64,000 nucleotides of DNA, from contig CM041200.1 of NCBI GenBank assembly GCA_023078555.1, forward strand, positions 5,860,361 through 5,924,360. Direction: 5' to 3'. The stretch is from Ulva prolifera (lineage: Eukaryota; Chlorophyta; Ulvophyceae; Ulvales; Ulvaceae). The position numbers and the translations under genes are program-made. Below the pieces are notes generated by a model that did no database searches, was not told where the DNA came from, and saw nothing but the letters and a program-made list of their open reading frames with translations. Positions 24,706 to 35,900 of this stretch are shown here, piece after piece. Position 1 is the stretch's first letter; every line of letters starts with the position of its first letter.

Positions 24706-26073
24706 GTGTGGACCGCAGCTTGCCCAGGCAAATTGTATGCAGTGCCCTGTTGGCGGAGAGCAAGCCCTGTCCCGTCTGGAATTGTATCGTTGTACGACAT
24801 ATGTTGTAACGATCAGGGTGTTGACAAACGTTGCTGCAATTCTAGCGCTGATGGCAGTCCGGTCAGTGACTGCTACATGGATGCTGTCATGTTCATCTAG
24901 TGATAGGGGAAACAGTGGTGTGACCACCTGTTGGATGATGCCATCGTAAGCCCCATGAGTGCTGAGCCGCGGATGCTTTTTGCGGCGGAGACGCACTTGG
25001 CCGAGTGAGAAGCTGGTACTTGCTTCTTGGACGGACGGCCTAGGGACGGGCTGCAGCCCAGCAGTCTGGCCAGGACGTCTGCACGGCTCTACTTCTATGC
25101 AAGTTAAGCTGTGCTGTGTCAGTGTCTTGAGACAGGTGTCCAACGCAGGCAGCTTGGAGTGCTCGTGCCCGCCCGTGCCTTGCCGCCTCACACTGCCTAT
25201 GTCCGGGCTCAGTGACCACACACAAACATGCGACGTAGATAAGGCCATAATGTACGATTTTCCCCCGTTGTACTGTGTTGGGCACATCCGGAGGCAACAG
25301 CATATGTAGGCACATGTGGTCCCGTTCATTCAGAGTTGTCAAGGTCCTCTTCAGGGCATGGCTCGATAATTCAGATTTACTTTATAGCACATCCCTGATA
25401 GCCGGAGTGCGGGAGAGAAACAAAGAGATGGTAGACCAACACGCCTGCCTACGCTTCCATGTTGCATATGGTACATGTTACACGCTTGTTGCATATGGTA
25501 CATGTTACACGCTTGTTGCATATGGTACATGTTACACACTTACATGTTGACATGCATGCAGGTCGATGTGTCCACAGTACAACTGTCCCGCTGCATGCCG
25601 GCCGCAGTGACCAGCTTGTGAAATCTACACGTCCATCGCATAGCAGTCCCCAATCCCCTGCAGAAAATCATTAGCAAGACACCTGACGACAACAGTGTCA
25701 GCCGGAGGATGTAGCATCACTGTGCTGGGAGGACACGATCGCCTTGCTGAAACCTCAGGGCATTGCCGTTTGCTGTGAACGCAGCAAGCAGCGATTCCGC
25801 CGGGCAGGCTCGCATGCTGGCACTGCGCCCCGGCATGCCCAAACTTTGCACAACCCATTGCCCCCTCTTGCCTCACCAGCACTCTAAGTCTAAGTCTAAG
25901 GCGGCGGCCGTACGCTACGCTATAGAGCAGCCTCAAACGGTACTATGCTAGGAAGTTCCGGTTCCACAGCGAATCTGAAGAGCACATGTGCAGCAAGGAT
26001 GCCCACTCCTTCAGGAAAGGACGTAAATCCGTGTGCAAAGCTTGCCCGCGCCGAGAACCGGCGCGCTCGGAGT
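24706..26073. other. Convergent intergenic spacer with short repeats
   Basis: The 3' flanks of the giant gene (+) and the hybrid-cluster gene (-) meet here. Apart from the 27-bp tandem repeat at 25461-25541 and a short run of TAAGTC units near 25886, I see no gene or family resemblance. The long minus-strand open frame 24280-25329 is mostly the shadow of the last exon of the giant gene. Confidence 0.5.
25461..25541. repeat. 27-bp minisatellite, three copies
   Basis: A 27-bp unit (starting GTTGCATATGGTACATG) is repeated head to tail at 25461-25487, 25488-25514 and 25515-25541. The third copy differs by one base. The unit length is a multiple of three, so all frames stay open, but no gene context supports translation. 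There are no spacers, so it is not CRISPR. Confidence 0.9.
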
Positions 26074-29000
26074 CTACCGGTTGGCCATCATGCGCTTCAT
26101 GTCGCCCGCAGGATCCGTCACATCCGCTGGAAGGATGCCAAACTGCGACTGCAGCAGCCCAACGGCTTCTGGCGTGAGGAAGGCCGGCAGCTTGGGCCCG
26201 AGGCGCACCCGCTTCACGCCGAGCGCGAGCAGCGTCAGCAGGATGGCGACGGCCTTCTGCTCGAACCACGAGATGTCGAGGGACAGCGGCAGGGAGTTGA
26301 CGTCGGTGTCGAGCGCCTCGGCGAGCTTCGTCGCGACGACGAGCGCCCCGTACGCATCGTTGCACTGGCCCATGTCCAGCAGCCGCGGCAGCCCCGTGGC
26401 TCCGAGCTCCCCCCACTCCTGCACACACACCAGCGCAGTCTGCGTGAGGTGACGGCTGTGGCATGGCATGCATGTGGTCGTGCAGTGTTCCTGTGCAGTG
26501 CCAACTGCATCTCCGCCCGGCTTTGTGCTTGTGACACATCAGCACATCAGCACATGTGGGGATCGTGATGGCTGATCGCTGATCAGTGAAGCCGCTGCAT
26601 GTCGAAGCCTGAGCTAGCTCGCCGGGTCCATTATGTGTCGCAGTCCCCAAAATGAACTATGAGTTCAAGGTCACAGCCTCAACAAAAGGGTGGACCGAAC
26701 GCGGCGGGGCAAGAACAGGGGTGCGGTGAGAGCATGTGTTGCACGGACAGATTCAGAGAGGCCGGTGGCACCGCCGGAGACACGCACCAGCACGGTGGGT
26801 GTATATGTGGATGCATGCGTTCCACACGCCACTGTGCAGCTCACCCCCACGGACATGCAACACAGTCTGACGCGGCTAGGCCCCACAGGACCAAAGCGTG
26901 GCAGCAAATACATGGAGTGGAGGCGTGGCGTGTGCGCACCTGCCCAAGAATGCGGAACTTTCCGCAGCCGAGGGTGATGACGATCGCGTCGCTCGGCGTC
27001 TCGGCGTGCAGCCGCTGGTAGTACTTCCGCTGCGGCTCGTTTCCGTCGCAGCCGCCGACGACGAAGATGTGGGACAGCTGGCCGCCCTGCACGGCGCCGA
27101 GTATCTGGTCGGCGACGCTGAGGATGGTGGCGTGGCCGTAGCCGACGGTGTGAGTGCGTGCGGGCACCGCGGCGTCGAAGGCCGTGAAGCCCGGCATCTC
27201 GAGGGCCTTGTCGATGACGGCGGAAAAGTCGGGGCCAGAGACGTGGCGGGACGCGTCGACGCCCACCTCGCCTGCAGCAAGCACACGTTTTTCTCAATTG
27301 CGAGCATAGCTGTGCTTTCCTGAAGCAGTCTGCGGGAGAGTTCATCCAGGGAGGGGCCTTTTGGAAGATGTGCAGCAGGGCATGGATCTCATGCACGTTG
27401 CAAGACATGGCTTGCAGCACTTGATCAGGGGCGACGAGACACCGGGCTCATCAGCACGACATTCAGTGATTGTGTGCAAGCGCTGCGAGCGTGAAGGCTC
27501 ATCTGGGCATGGGAGACGCACCGGTCGTGAAGATGCGGTCCTTGTACGTGCGCACGGGGTCCAGGATGCAGTTGGTCGTCATCAGAATGGCGCCTGGGAA
27601 CTTGTCAAACTCCACCTGCACGCCACCACCCCATCAACACCCACTCGGTTCAGACCATCAGAGTTCCAGCAAAAGGACGGCCATGGCAGCCTCTTTTTCA
27701 GTTGCCCAAACAAAGCCACCCCGTGGCCTCCGGCAGCATCTCATCCCACATCAACACAGTGCAGCCTGCATCAAGCCTGCAAGAGGAGGAGGTGTCCAGA
27801 AGCGCACCTTCTGCCTGTACCACGCTCCTCCGTAATTCCCCTTGAGGTGCTTGAACTTCTTCAGCCCGGGGTACGAGTGCGCCGGCAGCATCTCCCCATG
27901 CGTGTACACGTTCACTCCGGTGCCCTCCGTCTGCTCAAGCACCGCATGCAGGTCCTTCATGTCGTGGCCACTCACCAGCAGGCACTTGCCCTCCTCCGGC
28001 GTCATGCTCACCTCCGTCGGCTCCGGCGTGCCGTAGCGGCTCGTGTGGCCCTCGTCGAGCATCTGCATGACCCGGAAGTTCGAGCGGCCGGCCTCGAGGC
28101 ACTTGGCGAGGACGGCGTTGGGGTCGTCGGCTGCGGGGCTGGAGAGGAAGGCGAGGGCGTCGTGGACGAAGGCGTAGACTGCGGGGTCGCGCTGGCCGAG
28201 GCGCTCCGCGTGGTGCGCGTACGCCGCGAGGCCCTTCAGCCCATACCTGCATACCCCTCCAGCACTGTGTACCAGTGCTGCATTGTGGCCAGGATACAGT
28301 GTTGGCAGGAATACCAGCTTGAGCTAATCCACTAGGTAGCTGCATTGTGGCCAGCATGGTTGTTGGCAAGGACGCAAACGTCTGAGACTGCAGAGGTTGC
28401 AGAGACAGCACATCATGCAGGAATCGTTTGCAGAGCGCGCAACCCTGCACGTGGCCTTGTGGGCGGTGGAGGACATTTTGTGGGCCGCAGTGCCAGCTGG
28501 AGCTGCCTCACAAGGCAGCACAGGCAGAGGCCCAGCAGAATGGTCACACGGGCAGAGAGGGCAGAGAGAGCGTCGCTGGGACGTGGTGTCAGGGTCGCAC
28601 ATGAGCAGCTCTTGCACGCCTGAGAGGGTGTCGTTGCCGACGTCCTTTCGCTTGGCCAGAATGCCAGTCTGCATGCACATGGGAGTGAGAGTTTGCATGT
28701 GGGCGGCTCGAGTTTGCGTATGGTCAGAGCAGCAACTTGCACTGTCTGCACAGCCTGTGGGCTCTATATACGGGCGAATGCGTTGACAAATCGTCAGGCC
28801 TGCTGGGGACAGAGCGTACCAGGTGTGCGAAAGAAAGAGCAACGTCTGGCTCGTCAGCGTTGACCTTCATGGTTGCTGCCATCTCGGCTGGGTGTGGAGC
28901 TGTGAGGCTCCAGTTCCTGCACTGGCAACGCCTGATCAGCCTGCGAGCGGTGTGACTGCATGCTCCGCCATGCAATTTCGCCACATCCTCTGAATGTAGT

Positions 29001-30772
29001 TGAACAACATGCATCAGACATCTTCTGGGAAGTACTGCCGAAGGTTCCGCATGGCCTCGAAACTTGCCTGACCGTGGACGGGAAACAAGTTCCCATCCCA
29101 GGCACATGTGAAAGAGAAGTTGCGTTTGAGCGTGGCATACAAAACATGCACAGGTAGAAACATGTGCGGCATGGCGGCGTCACACCAGTCCGGCTTGTCT
29201 GTTGCTTCAAGCACCTTTGAGCGCATCCTCTCTGCTAGCTCTCGCGAATGGTTGACTGAGTCGTAGAATGCTGTGTGCGAAAAGTTGACATTGGTGAGTG
29301 TGGAGAACAGTGCACGCAGGGCAAAGCTATCTACTTCTTCATCCACAATACCTGCACACAGCAGCAGCTGCGTCTATGTCCCCTTCTCAAAATTGGCATC
29401 CACCACATGCGCAGATCCTCAGGCACGCTGCCTTCATGATTGCAATGCGGGCTGGCTTGAAGACCATTTTGTACATATTTTTACCACATGTGCTCTCTCG
29501 CTGCCTACGGCATGGGATGACACTCAACTCCCACAGCAAGTGGTGAAGCTATAGCTGCGCCATGCAGTAAGTCATGTCACGCTGGTCGACGGAGTGGACA
29601 GCGCAGTGTGGGGGCAATCAACCAGTACGAACCGCACCATGCTTGCGCCCTTCATGTGCCCAACAGGAGAGCCCTCTGCAGCACGGTCACACTGTATTAG
29701 CTCCTGAGAGTGTCAAACTGTGCTGATCGTCCTTCTGTGGACAATTGTCTCCGTTTAGGGAGACGAAATCGGCAGACCAGTGCCGTGTGAGCAATGCATG
29801 TTGACACTTGCCATGAGCCCAGCTCAAGCTGCTGCCGCGCACAGTTGGAACGTGTTCTCGTGTGCGTGCAGGCGACCAGCTGGCACAGCACTGCAACGGA
29901 GTTGTGGACCTGTGCCTCACCGCCATGGCTGCACGTTGTTTGCCCCTGCCATCAATGGCATATGTGATATATCACACAGCACGCAAGACTTTTAGATCAG
30001 TTGAACTTAATCAGCTGAACTTTTAGATCAGTTGAAGCCCTCTGCTAAGCAATTTGTCCACGCAACAAGGACGCCATGCATGAGCGCCTGGACCGCACTT
30101 CAGTTGGTACACGAGTAGATCTTGCATGCTGGCCACTTCTGGGGTCTTGCCGCAAACGCCGATGGTAGTGCACCCAACACCGCTTTTGGTTTGTTCGCAC
30201 TGCACAGCACACCTCTGAACATGCTCAGATCGATGAAACCAGTTGGTGGCTTTGAAGTGCTGTGATCAGATTAGTGATGGTGGGTAATGTTACATTTGTG
30301 GCAGGGTAGGAGAGTAGGCCTGGCATGGCAGATTGCCCACAGTGAGTAAGCGAAGGTGGCACAAGCCCAAGTGATTTGAAGCAGGCGAAATGCGGGGCCA
30401 TGGTCATGAAACGAAAAGGACACATGCTCAGTTTATACAACACGATGTCACTGTATACTTGCTGGTCACAGTCTGTAGAGGGAGGCGGATGTTGAGGGCT
30501 GGTGACGTTCTCGTGCGGATAAGCTGTGAACATGGAATGTCCCTGCCATCATGCTGCAGCGATGCTGGCCAAGCACACATGGGATCATGGAAGGGGAACG
30601 TAGTTCATACCTGGTAGCAGAACATAGCAGCATCTTGGTCGGTCACATCCGCGGTGGCAGTGGCCTGATATCTGGCGTGGACATCACGACGAAATGCGCC
30701 AGGCGCGGCTAGCTGCTGCGCATTTCGGAACAACAGCGGCAGACGCAAGAGCGATGCTTGGAGCATCGCCAT
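26074..30772 (-). CDS. hcp: Hybrid-cluster protein (Hcp, 'hydroxylamine reductase') with mitochondrial-type presequence
   Basis: Exons on the minus strand: 30772-30611, 30199-30094, 29351 to about 29170, about 28925-28821, about 28685-28601, 28246-27808, 27615-27522, 27271-26940 and 26418-26074 (stop TAG). Splicing exon 1 to 2 puts FCYQ next to CEQT, giving the C-x2-C-x8-C-x5-C motif for the N-terminal Fe-S cluster. All eight ligands of the hybrid Fe-S-O cluster known from the family are visible: GHD (His), THGEM (Glu), TTNC, GGCDG, LGCGK and GQCND (four Cys), and WFEQK (Glu, Lys). So the enzyme should be competent in NO/hydroxylamine redox chemistry. The first 48 residues are Arg/Leu/Ala-rich with no acidic residue among the first 29, as in a mitochondrial presequence; plastid import is the alternative. 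Exons 3-5 are the least certain, as are their borders. No partner reductase (Hcr) gene is visible nearby. Confidence 0.93.
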
Positions 30773-32901
30773 GATCAAACTAGACGAGAAAAGCTTCTAA
30801 AGTGGAACTGCGTCGATCATAAGGAGAGATCGGGAATTGAATCAGACCTGGGTGTACGCAGAGCCGGAGGCAATCGCGTCGAGCTACTGGTAATCGAAGT
30901 CTACTAGGAACGGTGGACGACCAACATTGAGCATGAGAAGATTCTAAAATTGTAGCTGCTTGGCCTTTTATCAATTTCCGGCCATGGCGTACAGCTCCAG
31001 GATTTGATCTACCTTGCATGAAATGCGGCAGTTGGTCTCCGCGGCCGGACAGGGCCGGCATCCAAATCATATGCGTGTCTGCTTGGCCAAATGCGGCGCC
31101 GAATGTCATGCATGCCATGTCAGCATTTCTATTCTGACTGCGTTTCCTTTCGAAGTCTGAATAGTGGACATGTTGCTCGCGCTTGTGCGCTGCATCGCCT
31201 GGCATCGATCGCGCCAGCGCAGGCCAGGAGGCATCGGCATCACAGTGCAGAAGTGATCAGCCCCCGTCGCATCAGTATTTGTTTAGCTGTACCGGCTCGC
31301 TTCTTTCGACCGCCTGGAAAAGGAGCATGATTCGAAGATCAGGACGAAGAACTTACCGATCGCAAGATAGTCCACGTGGCTCGCACCTGCCAGCATTATA
31401 TGGAATGCCACCTCAGCACGGGCCTGAAATCCATGCCCTATGACTGGCCGCATGCAGGAATTTGCGTTGCCTAATAGAAAAGCTTTGGGATGGATCGCTC
31501 GCCGCACCGGACATGCCATCACCGACATATGTATCTATGCATGCATTCATGTGCATTTGTAAATGGCATTAGCTGCATGTGTGATCCTGGTCAAGTGTGG
31601 TTGCAAGGGGACACCAATTGGGCTACCCAGCGCTGCAGCTGTGTATGTCTCTTCACCCCTGCTCTCAGTGCAGCAGCTCGGGCTGATATGACTTGAACTC
31701 TCTTCTGTACCACTTGAGCTCTCAGGGCGCTGCACATGTGCTGGACAAAGGCGGAGGAGCAGGCAGCGCCCGCAAGTGCCGTACGCATGGAAACGGCAGA
31801 ATCAGCGAGCACCCAGTGTCAGGCCGCCCACCGGTGCTGCATGTGTATTCATCCCCTATGATGCATAGATCACGACAGTTTGGCTATGGCATGACTCCAG
31901 AACATCGATTGTGACGGTCCCAGAACCCGAGATCGGCGGTTCCATCCCTACAGTCCTATCCCTACTTTGCATATGGTGTCGCGGCCACTCGCGTTACGTT
32001 ATGAGGTCCCCTCGAAGACTACTGAAAGTGCCTGGTCGGATTGGTGATCAAGTTAACGGACCGGGGAAGTTGCGGATTTACCAGCCTCAATCTCAGAGGA
32101 CCCAGCTGGGTCCTGCAGCTTTTGTGGCAGTCCAGTGATATGGCCGCTCTACCACTGGACTGCCATCTATTCATTGAGCAGCTGTAGGTGGCCAGGCTGC
32201 AGCGATGCTGCTCAGGAGGCCGACCCTGAGACCAGCCGTGTGCACATGCATGGTGTCGTGGCAACATCGCAGAAGCGCATGTGATTGCGTAGCTGCATTG
32301 CATGTACATATGGAGTGAGCCCACCCATTGAGTTCAATCACGACTGGAGTTTTGCAGGAGCGGGGCCGCAATCGTCAACTGCGTGGGCTGGAGGATGCGG
32401 AACGGCGCAAGGACGGGGGGAACCGGGAGCGGGCACGAGTGCGGCCAGAGACATCGATCAACCCCAAAAGTGTCGGTTGCGTCATGTTGGGAGCATATGG
32501 GAGCGCTAGAACGCAGCTGCTTATTTGCATTATGAGGCAGACACTGATTGTCGCCATGCTGTAGGCCTTCTGCAGTTTATTCAACATCAATCGATCTCAT
32601 GGAATCGACAGTTGCGGTTGCACTGCTGGGGCAGCTTTGCATGGCAATCAGTGCGAAATTTGTAGTTGATGCACTGGGTGACTGATCCACAGTCTGAGGT
32701 GGAACACAAGCGGAAATTGCATATTGTGTGCTTTGTGTGCGGCTGTTGACGCTGTGCTACCTGCTAGGGAGGTCTGTTTATGTCACGCTCTCGCCTCTCA
32801 ACGTATCAATGTTACAATGGCACTCCTGAGATGATTCCTCGACGCCTTTAAATGGCATCAAATTTTGACAATGCAGCCAGAATGATCACGAGGCGGCGCA
32901 T
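30773..32901. other. Intergenic or unresolved region between hcp and the RLT-like gene
   Basis: The first few hundred bases should hold the hcp promoter. Candidate exons are present but not assignable. On the plus strand, a stretch after a TTTTGCAG acceptor at about 32357 gives an Arg/Glu-rich ORF to 32564. Also on plus, MRSPRRLLKVPGRIG starts near 32000. On the minus strand, a short frame ends at a perfect GTAAGT donor at 31356. None matches a family I recognise, and I do not call a gene. Confidence 0.4.
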
Positions 32902-35900
32902 CTAACCTACGAAATCAGCGTCATCTTCTTCCTCATCGGGGGTCTCTGACAGACTTGCTTCCGGGTCATTCGGATCGTCGTGGACGTCCTCACCACTCGC
33001 TGCAGGAGTCTCCTGCGGGTCCCGCAGTCCAGCGGCTGCCTGCGCATACTGGTATGTGTATGCATCAAATGCGAAGTCGTCGTCGCTGCTTATGATGTCG
33101 GCAGCTCGCGTGACGTCGTCATCATCGGACGGCCTCTTCTTGGCCTTCTTCTTTGGCTGCTGCTTCTTCGTCGCTGGCCCAGCCTCAAGAGCCTTTGCCT
33201 GCTTCAAGCCTGCAACAAATGAAGAGGTCAGTGCCCTGATGCACGAAGCCACTTCACTGCTGCTCACTGCCGACATTCGTTGTATACTCCATCTACCAGC
33301 CCACAAAACGATGCCCATCATTGACACCCAGCCTGCATCTGAAGAGAGAGGTGCTGCAGACAGGACCCCACCTGCTGGCACACGGATGCGCAGATCCTCA
33401 TCGTCCGCCTGGAGCAGCGCCTCTGCATCAATCTTGAGAGGCACGGGCTCCACAGGCACGAGCGCAGGCGGGAGCACGGGGAAGATGCCGACCCCGGTGT
33501 ATGTGGGTAGGCCACAGACAGTGGCAATCGAGCCCTGCTCCGCAGTCGCCTTGCCCGCCAGCAGCACCGGGTTCTGGACGTAGCGGTACGTGGACAGCCG
33601 TTCCCGCCACGGCCGCTGCTCCGTGCTGTAGCACACCGCGGCATCTAGGCACAGCAGTCTCAGCATGAGGCCGGCCGTCGTCGCGGGCAGCCACGCCAGC
33701 GGCTCGGTGTTCACCTCTGCAGCACACCTCACCCCATCAGTCCCGTCACGCACGCCGTCCCCCCAAAACACTCACGATTGTGGCGCCTGAGCACAGCTTG
33801 CCAGAAGCATCCGGGCGCTCAGTTGCTTACGCATGCCCGACACCAAAATGAATGAAGAGATACACTTCGGACATCGCACAGAGACGCCGGAACTTTTCTT
33901 TTCGACTTTTCACTGACAGGCAACAACCGGGCCTTTGACACAGACAGGAGCTCCAATGAGTGGTGTTCCCTTGCGAGGTGTTCCCGGCGGTGAGCCTGTA
34001 AGCGCTGCTGGAGGGTGTGCACTATGCTTGCTACATACAAAGACGCATCAGTGTCGGTGGTTCTTCATCACTCTGGCATGCGTTGGACAATGCCCACGTG
34101 AGATGTCCTCGTCGCAGAAAGCGCAATTCGCGCACCTGGGTGCACATCAGCTGGCCTGAGGCGCATGCACTCGTTCTGCGACGCGAGCGCGACGGCGGCC
34201 ACCTCCCGGCCGACAGGGTTGAATGCCTTCTTCACCAGCACCGGGTCCCGGATGTACGTCGGGCTGAGCCAGCCCTTCTGCAGGTTGTGCTCCAGCGCGC
34301 CGAGCAGCTGCCGCAACTGCTCCAAGCTCGACGCCCCCTGCACGCTCAGCACCGCCTCGAGCCCCCCAACACCCTCCCACGATCCCCGAGCACTCTCCAT
34401 GACTGCTGCTGCCAGGTGGAGACTGCCCGACAATGCATGGGTTCTGGCCAGAACTGTGCTGCGGATGCAGCCACGGGGGTATCTGCGGCCTTCAGGATGT
34501 CATGCATGCACGATTGCGGCGCTTGCATTTTCTGTGCAACGCATCCCGCTCAGTCCATCACACATAGAACTACACACGCAGCTGCCAGGCACCGCACCTG
34601 CGCCCCCTTGATCCACGACACTCGGTCCCAGTTCGGATTGATCATTGCCTGCTCTGGAATCGCGCTCTCTATGCACAGCATCTCCGTCTTGAGCTTCTTC
34701 ACGGCCGCCGCATCTGTCGGCAGGTAGTCCGTCGAGCGAACGCCCCCATCTTCGCCAAGCACCTCCATCCCCGCCGTCGTCACCCGCAGGAAGCGCGCAA
34801 ACTGCGCCTCCTGTAGACGCGCGAGGGCCTCCGGCGGCCACGACGCCGGGCCTTCCGGAAGCGAGACCGCCTCGGGCGCCGCACCCTCTCCACGTCGCAG
34901 CGCCTTGGCCATCGACTGCATGCAGAAGTCGCACGTCCTTGCCAGCGCGGCCTCCCGCGCGCCCTTCGTCTCCAGCGTCCCCCGCACCGCCTCCATGTCC
35001 TTGTAGTCTGTGAACATCTGCAGCGCCCCGGTCTCGCCGGACTCGAAGAGCACCCGGTCCGGCAGCAGCCGCCGCTCGGTGCCGACAACCGGGCCGTACC
35101 AGCGATACCGGTTGAACCGCCGGTCCATGCCGATCGGTTCGTCGCGGATCGCGTTTGCGAGCTCGATTTCGTGGAGCTGCCGGCCAAGGGACTCCCGCTG
35201 GTGCGCCTCGGCGGCGGTGCTGTTCGCCTCGCGCTCGTTCCGCTGCGCCGTCTCCAGCTCGCTGCGGAGCTTCGCGGCGGCCACGTCGGCGGCGGTCGAT
35301 GCAGGGTGGTCCTCGCCCTCCACCGAGGACGGCTTCGTGGACGGCGCCTCCCCGGTCGAGGCCCGGCCCTGCTCCTCTGGAGGTGCCGCCATCTCCACAT
35401 CCTCCCCTGCGGAACACCCACCCCGGCTGCAAATCTGCAATAGCCTCACACCACAACGCAAACTAGGCTCCGCTTGCATATTTAGGAAAGGAATGAATTG
35501 CGATCTCAGTCTGCACCCGAGCCCCATGGTTGTACAGACAACAACAATCCCCCCACATCCATGCCCCAGGCACAAACGGCAGAAAGCAGACACTCGCGTG
35601 AGCGGCGAGCGTTCGGTAGTAGCATGCAGCGCCGCACCATTCAGGACGGCATTGCGGAGGGCCGCGACCCGCGCCTCGGCCTCGGCGGCGTCGCGCTTCG
35701 CCTTGTTCGCCATCTCGAGCTGCCGCACCTTGCGCTCCTCCTTTGCGCGGTCGCGGATGTTGCGCTTCGCGCGCTCCACGTCCTCGAACCGCCGGTCGAG
35801 CGCGCTGTGGATGCTGGGCATGTCCAGCGCAAGGTGGAGCAGGTCGCTGAGCGCCTCCACACGCTCCTCGATTGTCAGCGTGTCGTACTCCTGATGAAGC

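Noticed and set aside
24280-25329. 349-codon minus-strand frame as a gene
   Set aside because: Its better half is the mirror of the last exon of the giant gene, whose family match is clear on the plus strand.
25461-25541. Three 27-bp repeats as a CRISPR array
   Set aside because: The copies are head to tail with no spacers, and the surrounding genes are eukaryotic.
26235-28450. Alternative-frame Arg/Pro-rich proteins across the hcp exons
   Set aside because: Only one frame in each exon carries the hybrid-cluster ligands.
31921-31963. GGTTCCATCCC as the T-arm of a tRNA
   Set aside because: No matching D-arm, anticodon stem or acceptor pairing could be built around it.
34500-35456. 318-codon minus-strand frame rich in Gly/Arg/Ala
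   Set aside because: It is an out-of-frame reading of the RLT-like gene; the frame with the WHIM and WSD-type motifs is the real one.
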